DNA of 42,403 nt, taken from Oscillospiraceae bacterium Zagget12 (GTDB taxonomy: Bacteria; Bacillota; Clostridia; UBA1381). The notes under the pieces were generated by a model. That model did not search any database and was not told the origin of the DNA. It saw only the letters and a program-made list of their open reading frames with translations. The position numbers and the translations under genes are program-made. This document shows, piece by piece, positions 1 to 10,455 of the stretch. Location: positions 281 to 42,683 of the forward strand of contig MSHM01000008.1 of NCBI GenBank assembly GCA_001941225.1. The letters run 5' to 3'. Every line of letters starts with the position of its first letter. Within the stretch, counting starts at the first letter, position 1.

Positions 1-1377
<1,377 letters not shown>

Positions 1378-1610
1378 ATGGTTATATTAAAGCTCTCGCT
1401 TTTATATACTAATCTTGGTTTGTTAGCTCTTTAACTAACTCTGACATTTCTTTGTTCGTTATTATCCGAATCTCTGTCATAAAAAACTCAAATTTTTTTA
1501 GACTTGAGCATTTGCTGTTCTATTTGCGGAACTCTTCCGCATTTGTAAACAAATGCTCGACCTGCACTATTTATCTTTCAATGTTCATGCTCTCTTGCGA
1601 CAGCTTATTT

Positions 1611-1639
1611 ATATTACCACATTTTCTTCGCTTTGTCAA
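1611..1639 (-). promoter_or_regulatory. rrn promoter, proximal copy
   Basis: On the minus strand TTGACA (complement of 1634-1639) is followed by a 17-base spacer and TAATAT (complement of 1611-1616), with TGTGG just before the -10. It points at the 16S gene about 235 bases away. The sequence around it is nearly duplicated about 106 bases upstream, giving two tandem rRNA promoters. The leader between it and 16S contains a GCATTTG/CAAATGC inverted repeat (about 1507-1558) that could be a processing stem. Confidence 0.85.
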
Positions 1640-1716
1640 CACCTTTTTTTAAATTTTTTTAATTTTTTTCAAGCGCTTTCAAAGCTCATTCCACGCCGCC
1701 TTGCGACAGCTCAAAT

Positions 1717-1745
1717 ATATTACCACCTTTTTACCCCTTTGTCAA
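1717..1745 (-). promoter_or_regulatory. rrn promoter, distal copy
   Basis: Second copy of the same promoter: TTGACA (complement of 1740-1745), 17-base spacer, TAATAT (complement of 1717-1722) and again GGTGG before the -10. The downstream words GAGCTGTCGCAAG and GGTGTTGACAAA are shared with the proximal copy. Tandem rRNA promoters are usual in Firmicutes; here they look like a recent duplication. Confidence 0.85.
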
Positions 1746-1756
1746 CACCTTTTTTT

Positions 1757-1792
1757 CATTTTTTTCAAAAAAATTTTTAATGGCCTTAAAAT
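1757..1792 (-). terminator. possible weak terminator after the membrane glycosyltransferase-like gene
   Basis: Minus strand: TTTTAA, GGCCA loop, TTAAAA, followed by a run of seven T. The stem is short and made only of A-T pairs, so this is a weak candidate for the end of the transcript that includes the gene ending at 1815. It also lies directly upstream of the rrn promoters. Confidence 0.35.
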
Positions 1793-1814
1793 ATGTCTAT
1801 TATTATAATCGCTA

Positions 1815-3305
1815 TTAGCAAAAGTGCATAACGCTCAGCGCGCAGAATATGCTGATTACCGATACATTCACGACAAACCCGCATTTACACCATTTATTTT
1901 CTCTTTTATTATATAAATATTCACAAATATAGGCAAGGAAAAATGACGCGGCTATTTGGGTCACCAATACATATCTGAAATCTGCCGTACAGCTGTACGG
2001 ATAGGCTATATTGAACTGAACAAACGACACTCCCGTCAACGCCCATACCCAAAACGCCGAGAACTTCTGTGTTTTATCCAATGTTCTGTCCTTTATCATA
2101 ACAAAGGCAACCGCGGCAAGCGCAGCCACGCAGAGCAGCAAATGTGCATAATCAATAATCCATGCAAAAAAGTTTGACATACCGTCCCACTCAAATTCCG
2201 CGTGTACGCCGCTCTTTATCAATATCATCCATACATTCGAGTCATCACCCATATTCAAATACGGATTGTCTTTAAAGTGAAACAGTGGGAATTTTATCCA
2301 CACATCCGCAAAAGGTTCCTCGCCGTTGTACAAAGAGCTAATGGGAAGTTCATGCACGAAATTTAACGGCTGATCGAACAATATATAATTTCTTATTCCG
2401 TACCACAATCCGAGCGGAAAACAGATAACAGCAAATACGGCAAACTGCCGAATGATATTTATTACCGCCGTTCTGTCCTTTGTTTTCGCAATCTTTATAA
2501 AGTGATAAATCATTATCGGTCCCGTAACAAATGCAATAACGGCGCAGCTTATTTTGGTCATCATTCCCAATCCTATCGCAAGCGCTATTCCTATAATATC
2601 ACTCAGCTTGCCGCTTTTATGCCAGCGCAGGGTAAAATACAGTGCCAAAACAGTAAACATCTGCACCATTGAATCGTTGTTCATTCTGCCGGCGGTCATT
2701 ATCTGCATAGGATAAACCGCGAGAAGTATAGTCGGTATAATTTGAACGGTTTTCTTTATTTTCAGCTCGTCCATAATTTTAACGGTCGTAAGCATAACAA
2801 CAACGGAGCATACGCAGGACACAAGCTGCGGTATATATTCCAATCCGCCCCATTCATTCATACCCTTTATAAGCATCATTATTCTGATAAAAAATGCGCT
2901 TACCATATAATAGAGCGGCGGCTGATAAAACTGGTATTCATTGCTCGGAGGCAAATGTCCGTTTACTATTTGATAAATGTATCCCCAATGTCCGACGCCT
3001 TCGGAATCATTCATACCTATGTCATAGCCTCTTGTAAACGCATGGGTGTAAAGCGTATATCCTATGCGCAAAATAATACCCGCAATAAGTATTAAGTAAA
3101 CCATTTTTTCAGCATCAAGACGATTTTTATATGCTTGATACCCCGCGTATACCAGCACAACACCCAATGCGGCGCGCATAAGAATTTTCATATCCGCCTC
3201 GCCGGTGAGGTTTAGGGAACGAAATATTATAAAGCATATAAGCGGCATAATACAAAATATTATACCGCTTTGATATGGTTTTATCGCACTTTTTCTCGTT
3301 TTCAT
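1815..3305 (-). CDS. polytopic membrane protein, GT-C glycosyltransferase-like
   Basis: About 496 residues with some eleven hydrophobic segments. The layout, a first TM followed by further helices and an extracytoplasmic loop with acidic residues (YDIGMNDSEG) and QFYQPPLYY, resembles GT-C fold glycosyltransferases of the ArnT/PMT/GT39 type that use lipid-phosphate sugars on the outer face of the membrane. A longer reading begins at 3314, but its ATG lies one base after AGGAG; the ATG at 3305, ten bases after AGGAG, is preferred. It follows a similar-sized membrane protein, an FAD oxidoreductase and GtrA in one direction, which suggests an envelope glycan pathway. The substrate cannot be told. 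Confidence 0.65.
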   Translation of the reverse strand: MKTRKSAIKPYQSGIIFCIMPLICFIIFRSLNLTGEADMKILMRAALGVVLVYAGYQAYKNRLDAEKMVYLILIAGIILRIGYTLYTHAFTRGYDIGMNDSEGVGHWGYIYQIVNGHLPPSNEYQFYQPPLYYMVSAFFIRIMMLIKGMNEWGGLEYIPQLVSCVCSVVVMLTTVKIMDELKIKKTVQIIPTILLAVYPMQIMTAGRMNNDSMVQMFTVLALYFTLRWHKSGKLSDIIGIALAIGLGMMTKISCAVIAFVTGPIMIYHFIKIAKTKDRTAVINIIRQFAVFAVICFPLGLWYGIRNYILFDQPLNFVHELPISSLYNGEEPFADVWIKFPLFHFKDNPYLNMGDDSNVWMILIKSGVHAEFEWDGMSNFFAWIIDYAHLLLCVAALAAVAFVMIKDRTLDKTQKFSAFWVWALTGVSFVQFNIAYPYSCTADFRYVLVTQIAASFFLAYICEYLYNKRENKWCKCGFVVNVSVISIFCALSVMHFC

Positions 3306-3335
3306 ATTTAGCATTCTCCTATTATATCCAAAGCC

Positions 3336-5027
3336 TTATTCACTTTCTATCTTATACAAAACCATATTTCCTTCCCGTATGGTTTCCGATGCGGTTTCGA
3401 CGAGCTTTTGTATATCGTCGCTGAGGTCCTCATCTCCGTATCTGAATATATTTATCGTGTAATCGTCATCTATGTTTTTAACCTTGCTGTATATTTGGTC
3501 CGCGTTGCTTACCTTATACACGCGTTTTTTGCTGAATGCCAATTTTGCGGGATAGTTATTGGAATCCTGAATCTGATAATTGTCAGAGAAAACAACGTCG
3601 TTATAATCCGTATTTTCCCGCAGGAACGCGCCTACGGTTTGACATTCCTCGGTTGCCTCGGGGAAAAACGATTCCGCTTTTTCGGTATGCGCCGAATAAA
3701 CATTTACGCAGCAAATTACCACTGCCGCCGTCATTACAGCTCCGGTGACAATCTTGGAATTTATCTTCTTTGCCGCCGCCGCGTTTATCACCTCGGCAAC
3801 AAGCGCCGGAATAAGCGCATACGAAACCAACGACATTACAACCGAAAATTTCAGCGACGAAAAATCATGTATGGCGGAATGGTTCTTCAGCAAATAAACC
3901 TGCATAAAGCACGGTATTATCACAATCGCCGCCGCGGTGAGAATATATACAATGTTTTCATTTTTATATTTTTTAAGCTTTTTCGCCGCAAAATATATGA
4001 TTATCGCGGCAATGACTATACCGAGCGACACTTTTATAATAATATCCGCATAATTTCCGTAGCCGTCCACTATATATTTTTTCCAAAATGTATCCGCGAA
4101 CGCCTGTGTCCAACCGGTGGAATCCTCCATTCCGGTTCTGAACAGGAACATATCTATAATTCTCACGGGTCCGTTCACTATAATCTGAATAACAAACAGT
4201 CCTACCGCAAGTATAGCGGGCGCGGCAAATTTAATCGAATCCTTAAACCAAGCTCCGATTTTCTTCAGAGAAATTTCTCCAAGAATGAGTCTTTTAACAT
4301 ACAGAACCGCAACAAGGCACAGGAACAAATAGTCCGTAAATGTTCCCGCGAATATAACTACGCCCTCAATAATCGAAATCACCTTACGTGCTTTAGGCTT
4401 GTCCGTATACATTCGCAGCAGCTCCAAAAACACCGTTAGGACAAAGGGCAGAATAACAGCCATATCGGCAAAATACACACTATGGAAAAAATAGAACGGC
4501 GCGGGCATAAAAAGGTTGACCGCCGCCGGCGCTATTGCCGCGATAAGGCCTATGTAAAATTTTTTGCCGATTTTCAAAAACAGCAGATATATTATAAACG
4601 CCATAATAAGCGTAACCATATACTGATTGAATAAATTCCACCTTTGAACAAATCCGAATCCTATTTCATCGGTTCCGCTTATTTTCGCGAGAAAATACAG
4701 CGGAAGTATACAGCCGGACGGATATGAATCATAAAAGCTCCTATCCTGCAAATCCGAAAATTCCACCGAATCGGGATTGGGAATCATTGCGAACCGGTCG
4801 CTGACAATCCCGTCGTCAAGCCAGTTGTTTGTGAAAATAACCGAAGTCGCGGTCAAATGATGATGGTGGTCAAACGAAACATAATCCTTATATTCCGAGC
4901 GCATATTTACCGATACGGCAAACATTACCGTTACCAAAACAAACAAAACAGCTCCGCCGATTACTCTGCTGTCCGAAATGAGGTCTTTCCAAGTCCGGCT
5001 CTTTGCCGTTTCGACATTCTTTTCCAT
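3336..5027 (-). CDS. large polytopic membrane protein, possible glycosyltransferase
   Basis: 563 residues. A short cytoplasmic N-terminus is followed by a first TM at about 24-42, then a long external loop carrying a His4 run (SFDHHHHLTAT, about residues 52-62), then some ten more TM helices and a soluble C-terminal tail of about 90 residues from about 475. This plan (TM, large first external loop, many TMs, soluble tail) is typical of GT-C glycosyltransferases and O-antigen or teichoic-acid modification proteins, but no family signature is certain. AGGAG stands six bases before ATG. It lies 17 bases after the FAD oxidoreductase gene and 30 bases before the next membrane protein, so the three are probably co-transcribed. 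Confidence 0.6.
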   Translation of the reverse strand: MEKNVETAKSRTWKDLISDSRVIGGAVLFVLVTVMFAVSVNMRSEYKDYVSFDHHHHLTATSVIFTNNWLDDGIVSDRFAMIPNPDSVEFSDLQDRSFYDSYPSGCILPLYFLAKISGTDEIGFGFVQRWNLFNQYMVTLIMAFIIYLLFLKIGKKFYIGLIAAIAPAAVNLFMPAPFYFFHSVYFADMAVILPFVLTVFLELLRMYTDKPKARKVISIIEGVVIFAGTFTDYLFLCLVAVLYVKRLILGEISLKKIGAWFKDSIKFAAPAILAVGLFVIQIIVNGPVRIIDMFLFRTGMEDSTGWTQAFADTFWKKYIVDGYGNYADIIIKVSLGIVIAAIIIYFAAKKLKKYKNENIVYILTAAAIVIIPCFMQVYLLKNHSAIHDFSSLKFSVVMSLVSYALIPALVAEVINAAAAKKINSKIVTGAVMTAAVVICCVNVYSAHTEKAESFFPEATEECQTVGAFLRENTDYNDVVFSDNYQIQDSNNYPAKLAFSKKRVYKVSNADQIYSKVKNIDDDYTINIFRYGDEDLSDDIQKLVETASETIREGNMVLYKIESE

Positions 5028-5044
5028 AACAATCTCCTATTAAT

Positions 5045-6586
5045 TTACTTCGTTTCGTGATATTCCTCTTCCGTATTGACGTTCCATATCGGCGACTTGT
5101 CCTTTTTGCCGTTCATAATCGCGTCAACCGTTTCAAACGCGGTTACCATTGAATGATCCATATTGTTATATCTATGCTGTCCGTTTCTGCCGACGCAGTA
5201 CAAATTTTCATATCCGTTGAGATAATCTACAAGCTCATTCATACGGCTGTATGTGTCGAAATAAGCCGGATACGCTTTTTTAACGCGCTCTCTGTGCGCG
5301 TCGATAACATCTTTCTTGTCTATAACGCCGATTTTTTCAAGCTCGTTTTTCGCGAATTCAATGAAAGCCTCATCACTCATATTCCAGTATTCGTCGCCCT
5401 CACTGCAAAAATATTCAAGACCGATCCATACGTGCTTTTCATAATCGTCCACCATATACGGTGACCAGTTATTGAAAATCTGTATTCTGCCGAGCTTTAC
5501 CGATGTATCTTGAACGTAAATCCAGCAGTCGGGAACGATATTGTTCACCGTTTTAATATTGGTTTTATTTTTAATCTTGAGCTTATCGACAAGGAGTCCC
5601 ACCGTTATGAAATCTCTGTACGGAAGTCCGTCCGCTATTTCCTTCATATTTTCGTCGGGATTTGTGAACGCGTCAATTAAATCCTTAACCGGCATCGATG
5701 ATATAACTATATCGCCGCCAAGCGCCTTGCGCTCGCCGTTTTCGATATATTCAACTCCGTTAATTTTTCCCGCAGTTTCGTTTATTTTAACCACCGAACA
5801 GTTCATTTTAACCGTTCCGCCCATTTCCTCTATCCTGTCGCGCACACGCTCGTAAAGCTGACCCGGACCGAGCTTGGGATAAATGTATTCCTCTATAAGC
5901 GAGGTTTCAACCTTACCGCCGGTCTTAAAAATTTTGCCGAACATATCCGCGATAACCGCTCTTATAGAAAGTCCCTTTACCCTCTGCGAACCCCAGTCCG
6001 CCGATATATACCGAGGGTGTCTGCCCCAAAGCTTTTCCGTATATCCCTCGAAAAACATCGAATACAGCACTCTGCCGAAACGATTTATGTAAAAATTCTC
6101 CAACGACGTTTCGGGTTTCTTATGCGCAACCGCGGCAAGATATGAAAATCCCGCTTTCATCGTGGCGAAAAATCCCATATTCTTGATTGTTTCCCACTTA
6201 AGCGAAACGGGATAATCGAAGAATTTGTTCTTGTAGTAAATCCTCGAAACCCTGTTTCTTTTCAGCATTACATCGTCCGTCTTTTCCGGATCCGCGCCGC
6301 CAGCAGTATACTTTTTGTCCGCGCCTACGGCTATATCGTCCTTTGCGGGAGCGCCCTGCGGCGGCAGGATATTATACCACCAGTCCATAACGCGCTCGTC
6401 CTTTGAAAAGAAACGGTGTCCGCCGATGTCCATTCTGTTGTTCTTATATTTAACCGTCTGCGATATGCCGCCTATTCTGTCGCTTTCCTCTAAAATTGTA
6501 ACCTCATAATCGTCCGACTTGCTCAAAAGCTCGTATGCCGCCGTAAGTCCGGCGGGACCGGCTCCTATTACAATAATCTTTTTCAT
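5045..6586 (-). CDS. NAD(P)/FAD-dependent oxidoreductase, UDP-galactopyranose mutase-like
   Basis: 513 residues. The N-terminal Rossmann signature [15 protein letters not shown] (residues 6-20), the acidic residue ending strand 2 ([10 protein letters not shown], 31-40) and the GGHRFF motif (55-60) are those of the amine-oxidase/protoporphyrinogen-oxidase/UDP-galactopyranose-mutase superfamily. Members of this branch commonly sit in cell-surface polysaccharide loci, where they isomerise or oxidise nucleotide sugars; the exact reaction is unknown here. A reading from a TTG at 6592 is possible, but the ATG at 6586 is better spaced after GAGGA. That RBS lies inside the end of gtrA, whose stop is only two bases from this start, so the two are likely translationally coupled. 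Confidence 0.8.
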   Translation of the reverse strand: MKKIIVIGAGPAGLTAAYELLSKSDDYEVTILEESDRIGGISQTVKYKNNRMDIGGHRFFSKDERVMDWWYNILPPQGAPAKDDIAVGADKKYTAGGADPEKTDDVMLKRNRVSRIYYKNKFFDYPVSLKWETIKNMGFFATMKAGFSYLAAVAHKKPETSLENFYINRFGRVLYSMFFEGYTEKLWGRHPRYISADWGSQRVKGLSIRAVIADMFGKIFKTGGKVETSLIEEYIYPKLGPGQLYERVRDRIEEMGGTVKMNCSVVKINETAGKINGVEYIENGERKALGGDIVISSMPVKDLIDAFTNPDENMKEIADGLPYRDFITVGLLVDKLKIKNKTNIKTVNNIVPDCWIYVQDTSVKLGRIQIFNNWSPYMVDDYEKHVWIGLEYFCSEGDEYWNMSDEAFIEFAKNELEKIGVIDKKDVIDAHRERVKKAYPAYFDTYSRMNELVDYLNGYENLYCVGRNGQHRYNNMDHSMVTAFETVDAIMNGKKDKSPIWNVNTEEEYHETK

Positions 6587-6588
6587 AA

Positions 6589-7050
6589 TCAATTATCCTC
6601 TTTCCGTTTATTCGTATACAGTATTTTCTTCCTTGCGACAAAATTCCACACAAGAACAATCGCCGCGGCAATAATTTTTGACAGCAAAAAATATAATCCG
6701 CATATATCCGTCAAAAGATACATTATGCCCTCGGTAAGACCGAGTCCTATAACCCCGATTACGGCATACGCGGTAAATTCCGCCGCCTTATTTTTTACCT
6801 GCTTGCTTTCGCTGAACACAAAGAAAATCGACAGCAAATAGTTCGCGGCAAGTCCGACAACGAACGCTATTGCCGCGGCTATCATATAGTGCATACATTT
6901 TTCGCAGAGCCACAACGCAAAAGCATCGACAAGAAACGCAAAGCCTCCGACAAATATGTATCTGAAAAATTGAATAAAGCTGTTCGTTGTTTTTTTACGA
7001 AACAGACTGTCAATATCAAAATGCAAAAGCGCACCAATAAATTCTTTCAT
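6589..7050 (-). CDS. GtrA family membrane protein
   Basis: 153 residues with four TM helices and the GtrA pattern: [20 protein letters not shown] near residue 28, [10 protein letters not shown] near 70, and a last helix ending [11 protein letters not shown] (about 134-144). GtrA proteins help move lipid-linked sugars, such as bactoprenol glucose, across the membrane for surface glycan modification. The gene is sandwiched between a one-TM peptide and the FAD oxidoreductase and is followed by two GT-C-like membrane proteins, a combination typical of an envelope glycosylation operon. Its last codons hold the RBS of the next gene. Confidence 0.85.
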   Translation of the reverse strand: MKEFIGALLHFDIDSLFRKKTTNSFIQFFRYIFVGGFAFLVDAFALWLCEKCMHYMIAAAIAFVVGLAANYLLSIFFVFSESKQVKNKAAEFTAYAVIGVIGLGLTEGIMYLLTDICGLYFLLSKIIAAAIVLVWNFVARKKILYTNKRKEDN

Positions 7051-7076
7051 AATTTACCTCTGAAATATATATTTTC

Positions 7077-7181
7077 TCAATTCACCGACATAAACATAGA
7101 AACAATGCCTATGCAAATCGGAACGAGCATAGCAATGGCTGTAACAAGGCAAATTATTCTTATAGTTTTTTTACTGAACAT
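7077..7181 (-). CDS. 34-residue single-TM peptide, Prli42-like
   Basis: A small gene with its own RBS (AGAGGTG, six bases before ATG). The product is 34 residues: a basic N-terminus (MFSKKTIRIIC), one hydrophobic helix (about 9-31) and a short MSVN tail. The plan KKxxR, hydrophobic helix with Met residues and a short polar end resembles Prli42, the tiny Listeria/Bacillus membrane anchor of the stressosome, and other clostridial one-helix proteins. That is a resemblance in pattern only. It lies 14 bases after the SLH gene and 26 bases before gtrA, all in one direction, so it may act with either neighbour. Confidence 0.65.
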   Translation of the reverse strand: MFSKKTIRIICLVTAIAMLVPICIGIVSMFMSVN

Positions 7182-7195
7182 TTTTCACACCTCTG

Positions 7196-7873
7196 TCATA
7201 TTTTTTTCAATAAGTTATATATTATTGTAGCCGCCTGCGCTCTGGTGGCGGTTTCCTGCGGTCTGAAGGTGCCGTCCGACATTCCCGCGATAAAGTCATT
7301 GGCATACGCGTATCTGACGCCCTGAAATGCCCAGGACGACACATGGCTCAAATCGGTGAAGTGCATATCAATCGGCAGCTCCATATCGTTCATTGTTTCC
7401 TCATCGCGGCTGTACTGGTACACGGACTGCGTTATATACGCCATTTCTTCGCGCTTTATCGGCTCGTCACCCATAAAATATCCGCTGTATATAACCTTTG
7501 AGCCGCTTTCGGTTTCCACAATCTTAGCGGCAAAATCGCCTATCATATCATCGGGCACAAGTCCCTTGTCAAGCGCGCTCTGCACATACGGACCGTACCA
7601 ATCTGACGCGGTAACGTCAAGACATTCTCCGCTCCTGAAATCGGTTTCTTCTATTCCCGCCGCGCTCAGCGCCATTTTCAAAAACTCCGCGCGCGTCACA
7701 GTGCCCTCGGGATTGAACTCGTTTTCCGAAACACCGTGTACCACTCCCGATTCCGCAAGCTCGTTTATCATTTCCGCCGCCCAATGTCCCTGCGTATCCT
7801 CAAAATTCGCCGCGTATGCGGTTGACGAAAGGACGCAGATTGACAGAATTGCCGCTGTTATTATCTTTTTCAT
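7196..7873 (-). CDS. stand-alone S-layer homology (SLH) domain protein
   Basis: 225 residues: signal peptide 1-21 (cleavage after AYA), then SLH repeats at about 23-80, a degenerate one at about 85-150, and about 165-222 (TDLSHVSSWAFQGV to the last TRAQAATIIYNLL). There is no catalytic domain. It closely parallels the C-terminal anchoring half of the esterase encoded just upstream: both share GHW..E.IN.LA, FNP.GTVTRAEFLKMA and ECLD....DWY in the same order. It therefore looks like a partial tandem duplication. SLH domains bind pyruvylated secondary wall polymer. The start follows AGGAG by five bases, nine bases after the esterase stop. Confidence 0.85.
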   Translation of the reverse strand: MKKIITAAILSICVLSSTAYAANFEDTQGHWAAEMINELAESGVVHGVSENEFNPEGTVTRAEFLKMALSAAGIEETDFRSGECLDVTASDWYGPYVQSALDKGLVPDDMIGDFAAKIVETESGSKVIYSGYFMGDEPIKREEMAYITQSVYQYSRDEETMNDMELPIDMHFTDLSHVSSWAFQGVRYAYANDFIAGMSDGTFRPQETATRAQAATIIYNLLKKI

Positions 7874-7882
7874 ATCATTCTC

Positions 7883-9619
7883 CTATTTAAGTAAATTCGC
7901 AAGCCTACTTATCACTACCGCCGCCTGTGCGCGGGTAAGCGTTTCTTTCGGTTTAAAGGTGCCGTCGCCCATTCCGGTTACCAAGCCTATTTGATACGCG
8001 GCGTCCACGGAATTTGCATATTCCTCGGAAATATCATCATCAACAAATTCTCCGTCGTTTTCATACAGCGCGGACACTACGGCTACAGGCTCAGACGCGT
8101 TTTTCAACGCGTATGTCAAAGCGTTCATTGCGATAACGGTCATTTCCTCACGGGTGATTGGCGTATCGCCGTCAAATTCGCCCGTGTACACATTTACGTC
8201 CGCCGTTACAGCATCGCTTGTGTCGGTCGCCTCGGCAAGAGTTTTTGTGACGCTTTCGACACTACAATCCTCAATCATAGTTTCGGGAATTAAATCCTTG
8301 TCAAGCGCTCCCTGCAAATAATAGCAGTACCAATCGTCGTTTGACGCGTCAAGGCACTCGTCCTCGCGGTAGGCGTGTCCGACGATTTCAGCCGCGTCCA
8401 TAGCCATCTTCAAAAATTCCGCTCTTGTCACAGTGCCGTCGGGATTGAACTTGCCGTTTCCCACGCCGTCAATCATATTCATATCGGCGAGAGAATTTAT
8501 ATACTCCTCGCCCCAATGACCCGATATATCGGTAAAGCTTTCTTCGCCCTTTAGATACTGCGCCAATTCGGGAACGCTGTCCGAAATCGCGTCCGCGATA
8601 AGTCCCGCAACTGTGTTCGCGCCCTTCGGTTTCATATGAGTGGTATCGTTGGTACCGGTCGGGTATGCCTTGCTTTCAAGCGGCTCGCAGATGAAATATC
8701 CCGACAACACCTCGTCCTTATCCATCGAATTCCATACATCGGTTACTATTCTGTTCGCGTCTATGAACGCGCAGCCCGTTTCCTCGGCGATTTCACGCGT
8801 CGGGTCGGCGTAATCCCGGCGCGACTCCATAAAGCAGTTGTTTTCCTCGTCCCACCAAGCCGCCGGATTTGCCGTCATAAGCACCGGCGTGCCGCCGCGC
8901 TTTTCAACCTCGCCTATATACTTTTCCGTTATCAGTGTTTTATAATCCTCGACGCTGATATAGCGCTCGGGTTTATTTTCCGCTCCGTCATTTATGCCGA
9001 ACTGGATAAACACGTAATCACCCGGGTGCATTTCGGTAAGTATCTTGTCCAATCTGCCGTCATTGTTATAGCTCTTTGAACTTCTGCCCGCCATTGCGCG
9101 GTTTTCTATTGTAATATCATCGGTGAAATATTTGTCTATTTCCTGACCCCAGCCCGTCTGCGGGTATGCTTTTGTGTAGTCATACGTCTGCGCCGTTGAA
9201 TCTCCTGCTATATATATGGTGGGACTTTCCGCTTTTTCACGCGCCGGAATCTGTTCGATTGTAATTTCCGTTACATTCGGATTTTCGCCGATTACCTGTA
9301 CGGTTATCTTGCCGTCCTGAGGCACAACGGGCTGCTCATTCTCCTGAGTTTCTCCCGCCTCAAGCGTGTACGCTCTTACGCGCTCGCCGCCGTTTATATA
9401 AATATTGGCGTTCGTTTCGGTCTTTCCGCCGGTTGTGACGGTTACGGTGTAATCGCCGTCGGGAACCTCTACCTCCTTGATAACGCCGTCGGTCTTGTCC
9501 GCCTTAACCTTTGTCATATCAAAGGTTTCGGAATACAGCTCGTCCGCGTGCACGGCGGGTATCATCGCCGCCGTCATTAATAGTGTTACCGCGATTGATA
9601 TAATTCTTTTTAATTTCAT
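7883..9619 (-). CDS. SLH-anchored SGNH/GDSL hydrolase, rhamnogalacturonan acetylesterase-like
   Basis: 578 residues. Signal peptide 1-25; an N-terminal beta-rich module about 27-125; SGNH esterase domain about 133-345; three SLH repeats about 362-578. The SGNH blocks are visible: nucleophile in AGDSTA (S141), block II in AGRSS (G178), block III in FGIND (N210), and the Asp/His pair in NDTTHM (D325, H328). The order and spacing match the rhamnogalacturonan acetylesterase family CE12, which removes acetyl groups from pectin; other acetylated glycans remain possible. The SLH repeats should hold it at the wall. A promoter (TTGAAT-17-TATAAT) lies at 9644-9672 and GGGAGTGA precedes the ATG. Confidence 0.88.
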   Translation of the reverse strand: MKLKRIISIAVTLLMTAAMIPAVHADELYSETFDMTKVKADKTDGVIKEVEVPDGDYTVTVTTGGKTETNANIYINGGERVRAYTLEAGETQENEQPVVPQDGKITVQVIGENPNVTEITIEQIPAREKAESPTIYIAGDSTAQTYDYTKAYPQTGWGQEIDKYFTDDITIENRAMAGRSSKSYNNDGRLDKILTEMHPGDYVFIQFGINDGAENKPERYISVEDYKTLITEKYIGEVEKRGGTPVLMTANPAAWWDEENNCFMESRRDYADPTREIAEETGCAFIDANRIVTDVWNSMDKDEVLSGYFICEPLESKAYPTGTNDTTHMKPKGANTVAGLIADAISDSVPELAQYLKGEESFTDISGHWGEEYINSLADMNMIDGVGNGKFNPDGTVTRAEFLKMAMDAAEIVGHAYREDECLDASNDDWYCYYLQGALDKDLIPETMIEDCSVESVTKTLAEATDTSDAVTADVNVYTGEFDGDTPITREEMTVIAMNALTYALKNASEPVAVVSALYENDGEFVDDDISEEYANSVDAAYQIGLVTGMGDGTFKPKETLTRAQAAVVISRLANLLK

Positions 9620-9643
9620 TTGTGATTCACTCCCTTAGATTTC

Positions 9644-9672
9644 ATTATATACTATTTGATTGTAAAATTCAA
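9644..9672 (-). promoter_or_regulatory. promoter of the SGNH-SLH gene
   Basis: Minus strand TTGAAT (complement of 9667-9672), 17-base spacer, TATAAT (complement of 9644-9649), 24 bases before the start codon. It may also serve the genes down to 1815, since no clear terminator separates them. Confidence 0.7.
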
Positions 9673-9715
9673 TATAAATTTATTCAAAACAAAAAGCGGC
9701 AAATTTTACGCAAAC

Positions 9716-9743
9716 AAAAAACCGCCGCCGGCGCGGCGGCTCA
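9716..9743 (-). terminator. intrinsic terminator after the DUF3298 lipoprotein gene
   Basis: A GC-rich hairpin (CCGCCG at 9722-9727 pairs with CGGCGG at 9734-9739) is followed on the minus strand by six T. It starts nine bases after the stop codon at 9752. Confidence 0.85.
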
Positions 9744-9751
9744 AAATCGGT

Positions 9752-10444
9752 TTACTCCAAAAGCCGTCTGTATTCCTCTTTCATATAGCCGGACAATTCC
9801 TCCAGCTCAATCGGAAATTCCACAAAGCCTCTCGCGTAATAGGACAAATCGTACGGTTGGAAAAATATCACCAAATCATCGTCGCTGATATAAAAATCCG
9901 TTTGATGCGATTCCTTTATTTCCGGCTTTGCCCATAAATCATTATACTCCTCCGAATTTTCGCTAAGTATTTCATTTATAAAGCGGTTAAGCGTATCCGT
10001 ATATCCCTCGTCCTCAAACAAATCCGCAAGAGTGATTTCCTTTTCCGCGGACAAATCTATGTTTTTCGGAATCCTTACGGTGTTGCCGTGCGCTCCGCCC
10101 GTGTAAACGTATTTTTCCTCAACAACGCTGATAAAATCATTCTTGTTGTACTTTTCATCCCAGTCTATCTCAAGCACGCATTTATTGCCCATTCTTACAT
10201 TGTCGCCGCTGTCAAGAGCCAGACTGTCAAACGCGATTAAATCGCTTTCGACAGCCTGTTCTATCGATGAATTTATGCTCTCCTCAAATTCGGCGTTCCT
10301 CATTCCCGAAAACCGTATTACCTCCGCTCTGACCGCCGCAAAATCCGTTTCATATTCCTTCGTTTCTATGTCCGTGCGTACTCTCCGCATATCGCAGCCG
10401 CACAGACAAATCACCGCCATTCCCAATATCAACAGCCTTCTCAT
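9752..10444 (-). CDS. DUF4163/DUF3298 (RsiV/PdaC-like) lipoprotein
   Basis: 230 residues. The N-terminus is a lipoprotein signal with LCGC (14-17), so C17 is probably lipidated. The rest fits the extracellular DUF4163 plus DUF3298 pair seen in Bacillus RsiV and PdaC: GGAHGNT at 116-122, ITLADLFED at 137-145, and the C-terminal FFQPYDLSYYARGFVEF (194-210). RsiV senses lysozyme, and PdaC carries this region beside a deacetylase domain; this protein has neither a cytoplasmic anti-sigma part nor an enzyme domain, so its role is unknown. It starts 11 bases after the spoIVA stop and shares its transcript until the terminator at 9716. Confidence 0.8.
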   Translation of the reverse strand: MRRLLILGMAVICLCGCDMRRVRTDIETKEYETDFAAVRAEVIRFSGMRNAEFEESINSSIEQAVESDLIAFDSLALDSGDNVRMGNKCVLEIDWDEKYNKNDFISVVEEKYVYTGGAHGNTVRIPKNIDLSAEKEITLADLFEDEGYTDTLNRFINEILSENSEEYNDLWAKPEIKESHQTDFYISDDDLVIFFQPYDLSYYARGFVEFPIELEELSGYMKEEYRRLLE

Positions 10445-10455
10445 AGCTAACCTCT

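Noticed and set aside
3408-4439. A 343-codon frame on the plus strand.
   Set aside because: It is the shadow of the 563-residue membrane protein gene; its product is rich in Arg/Tyr/Asn with no domain and no RBS.
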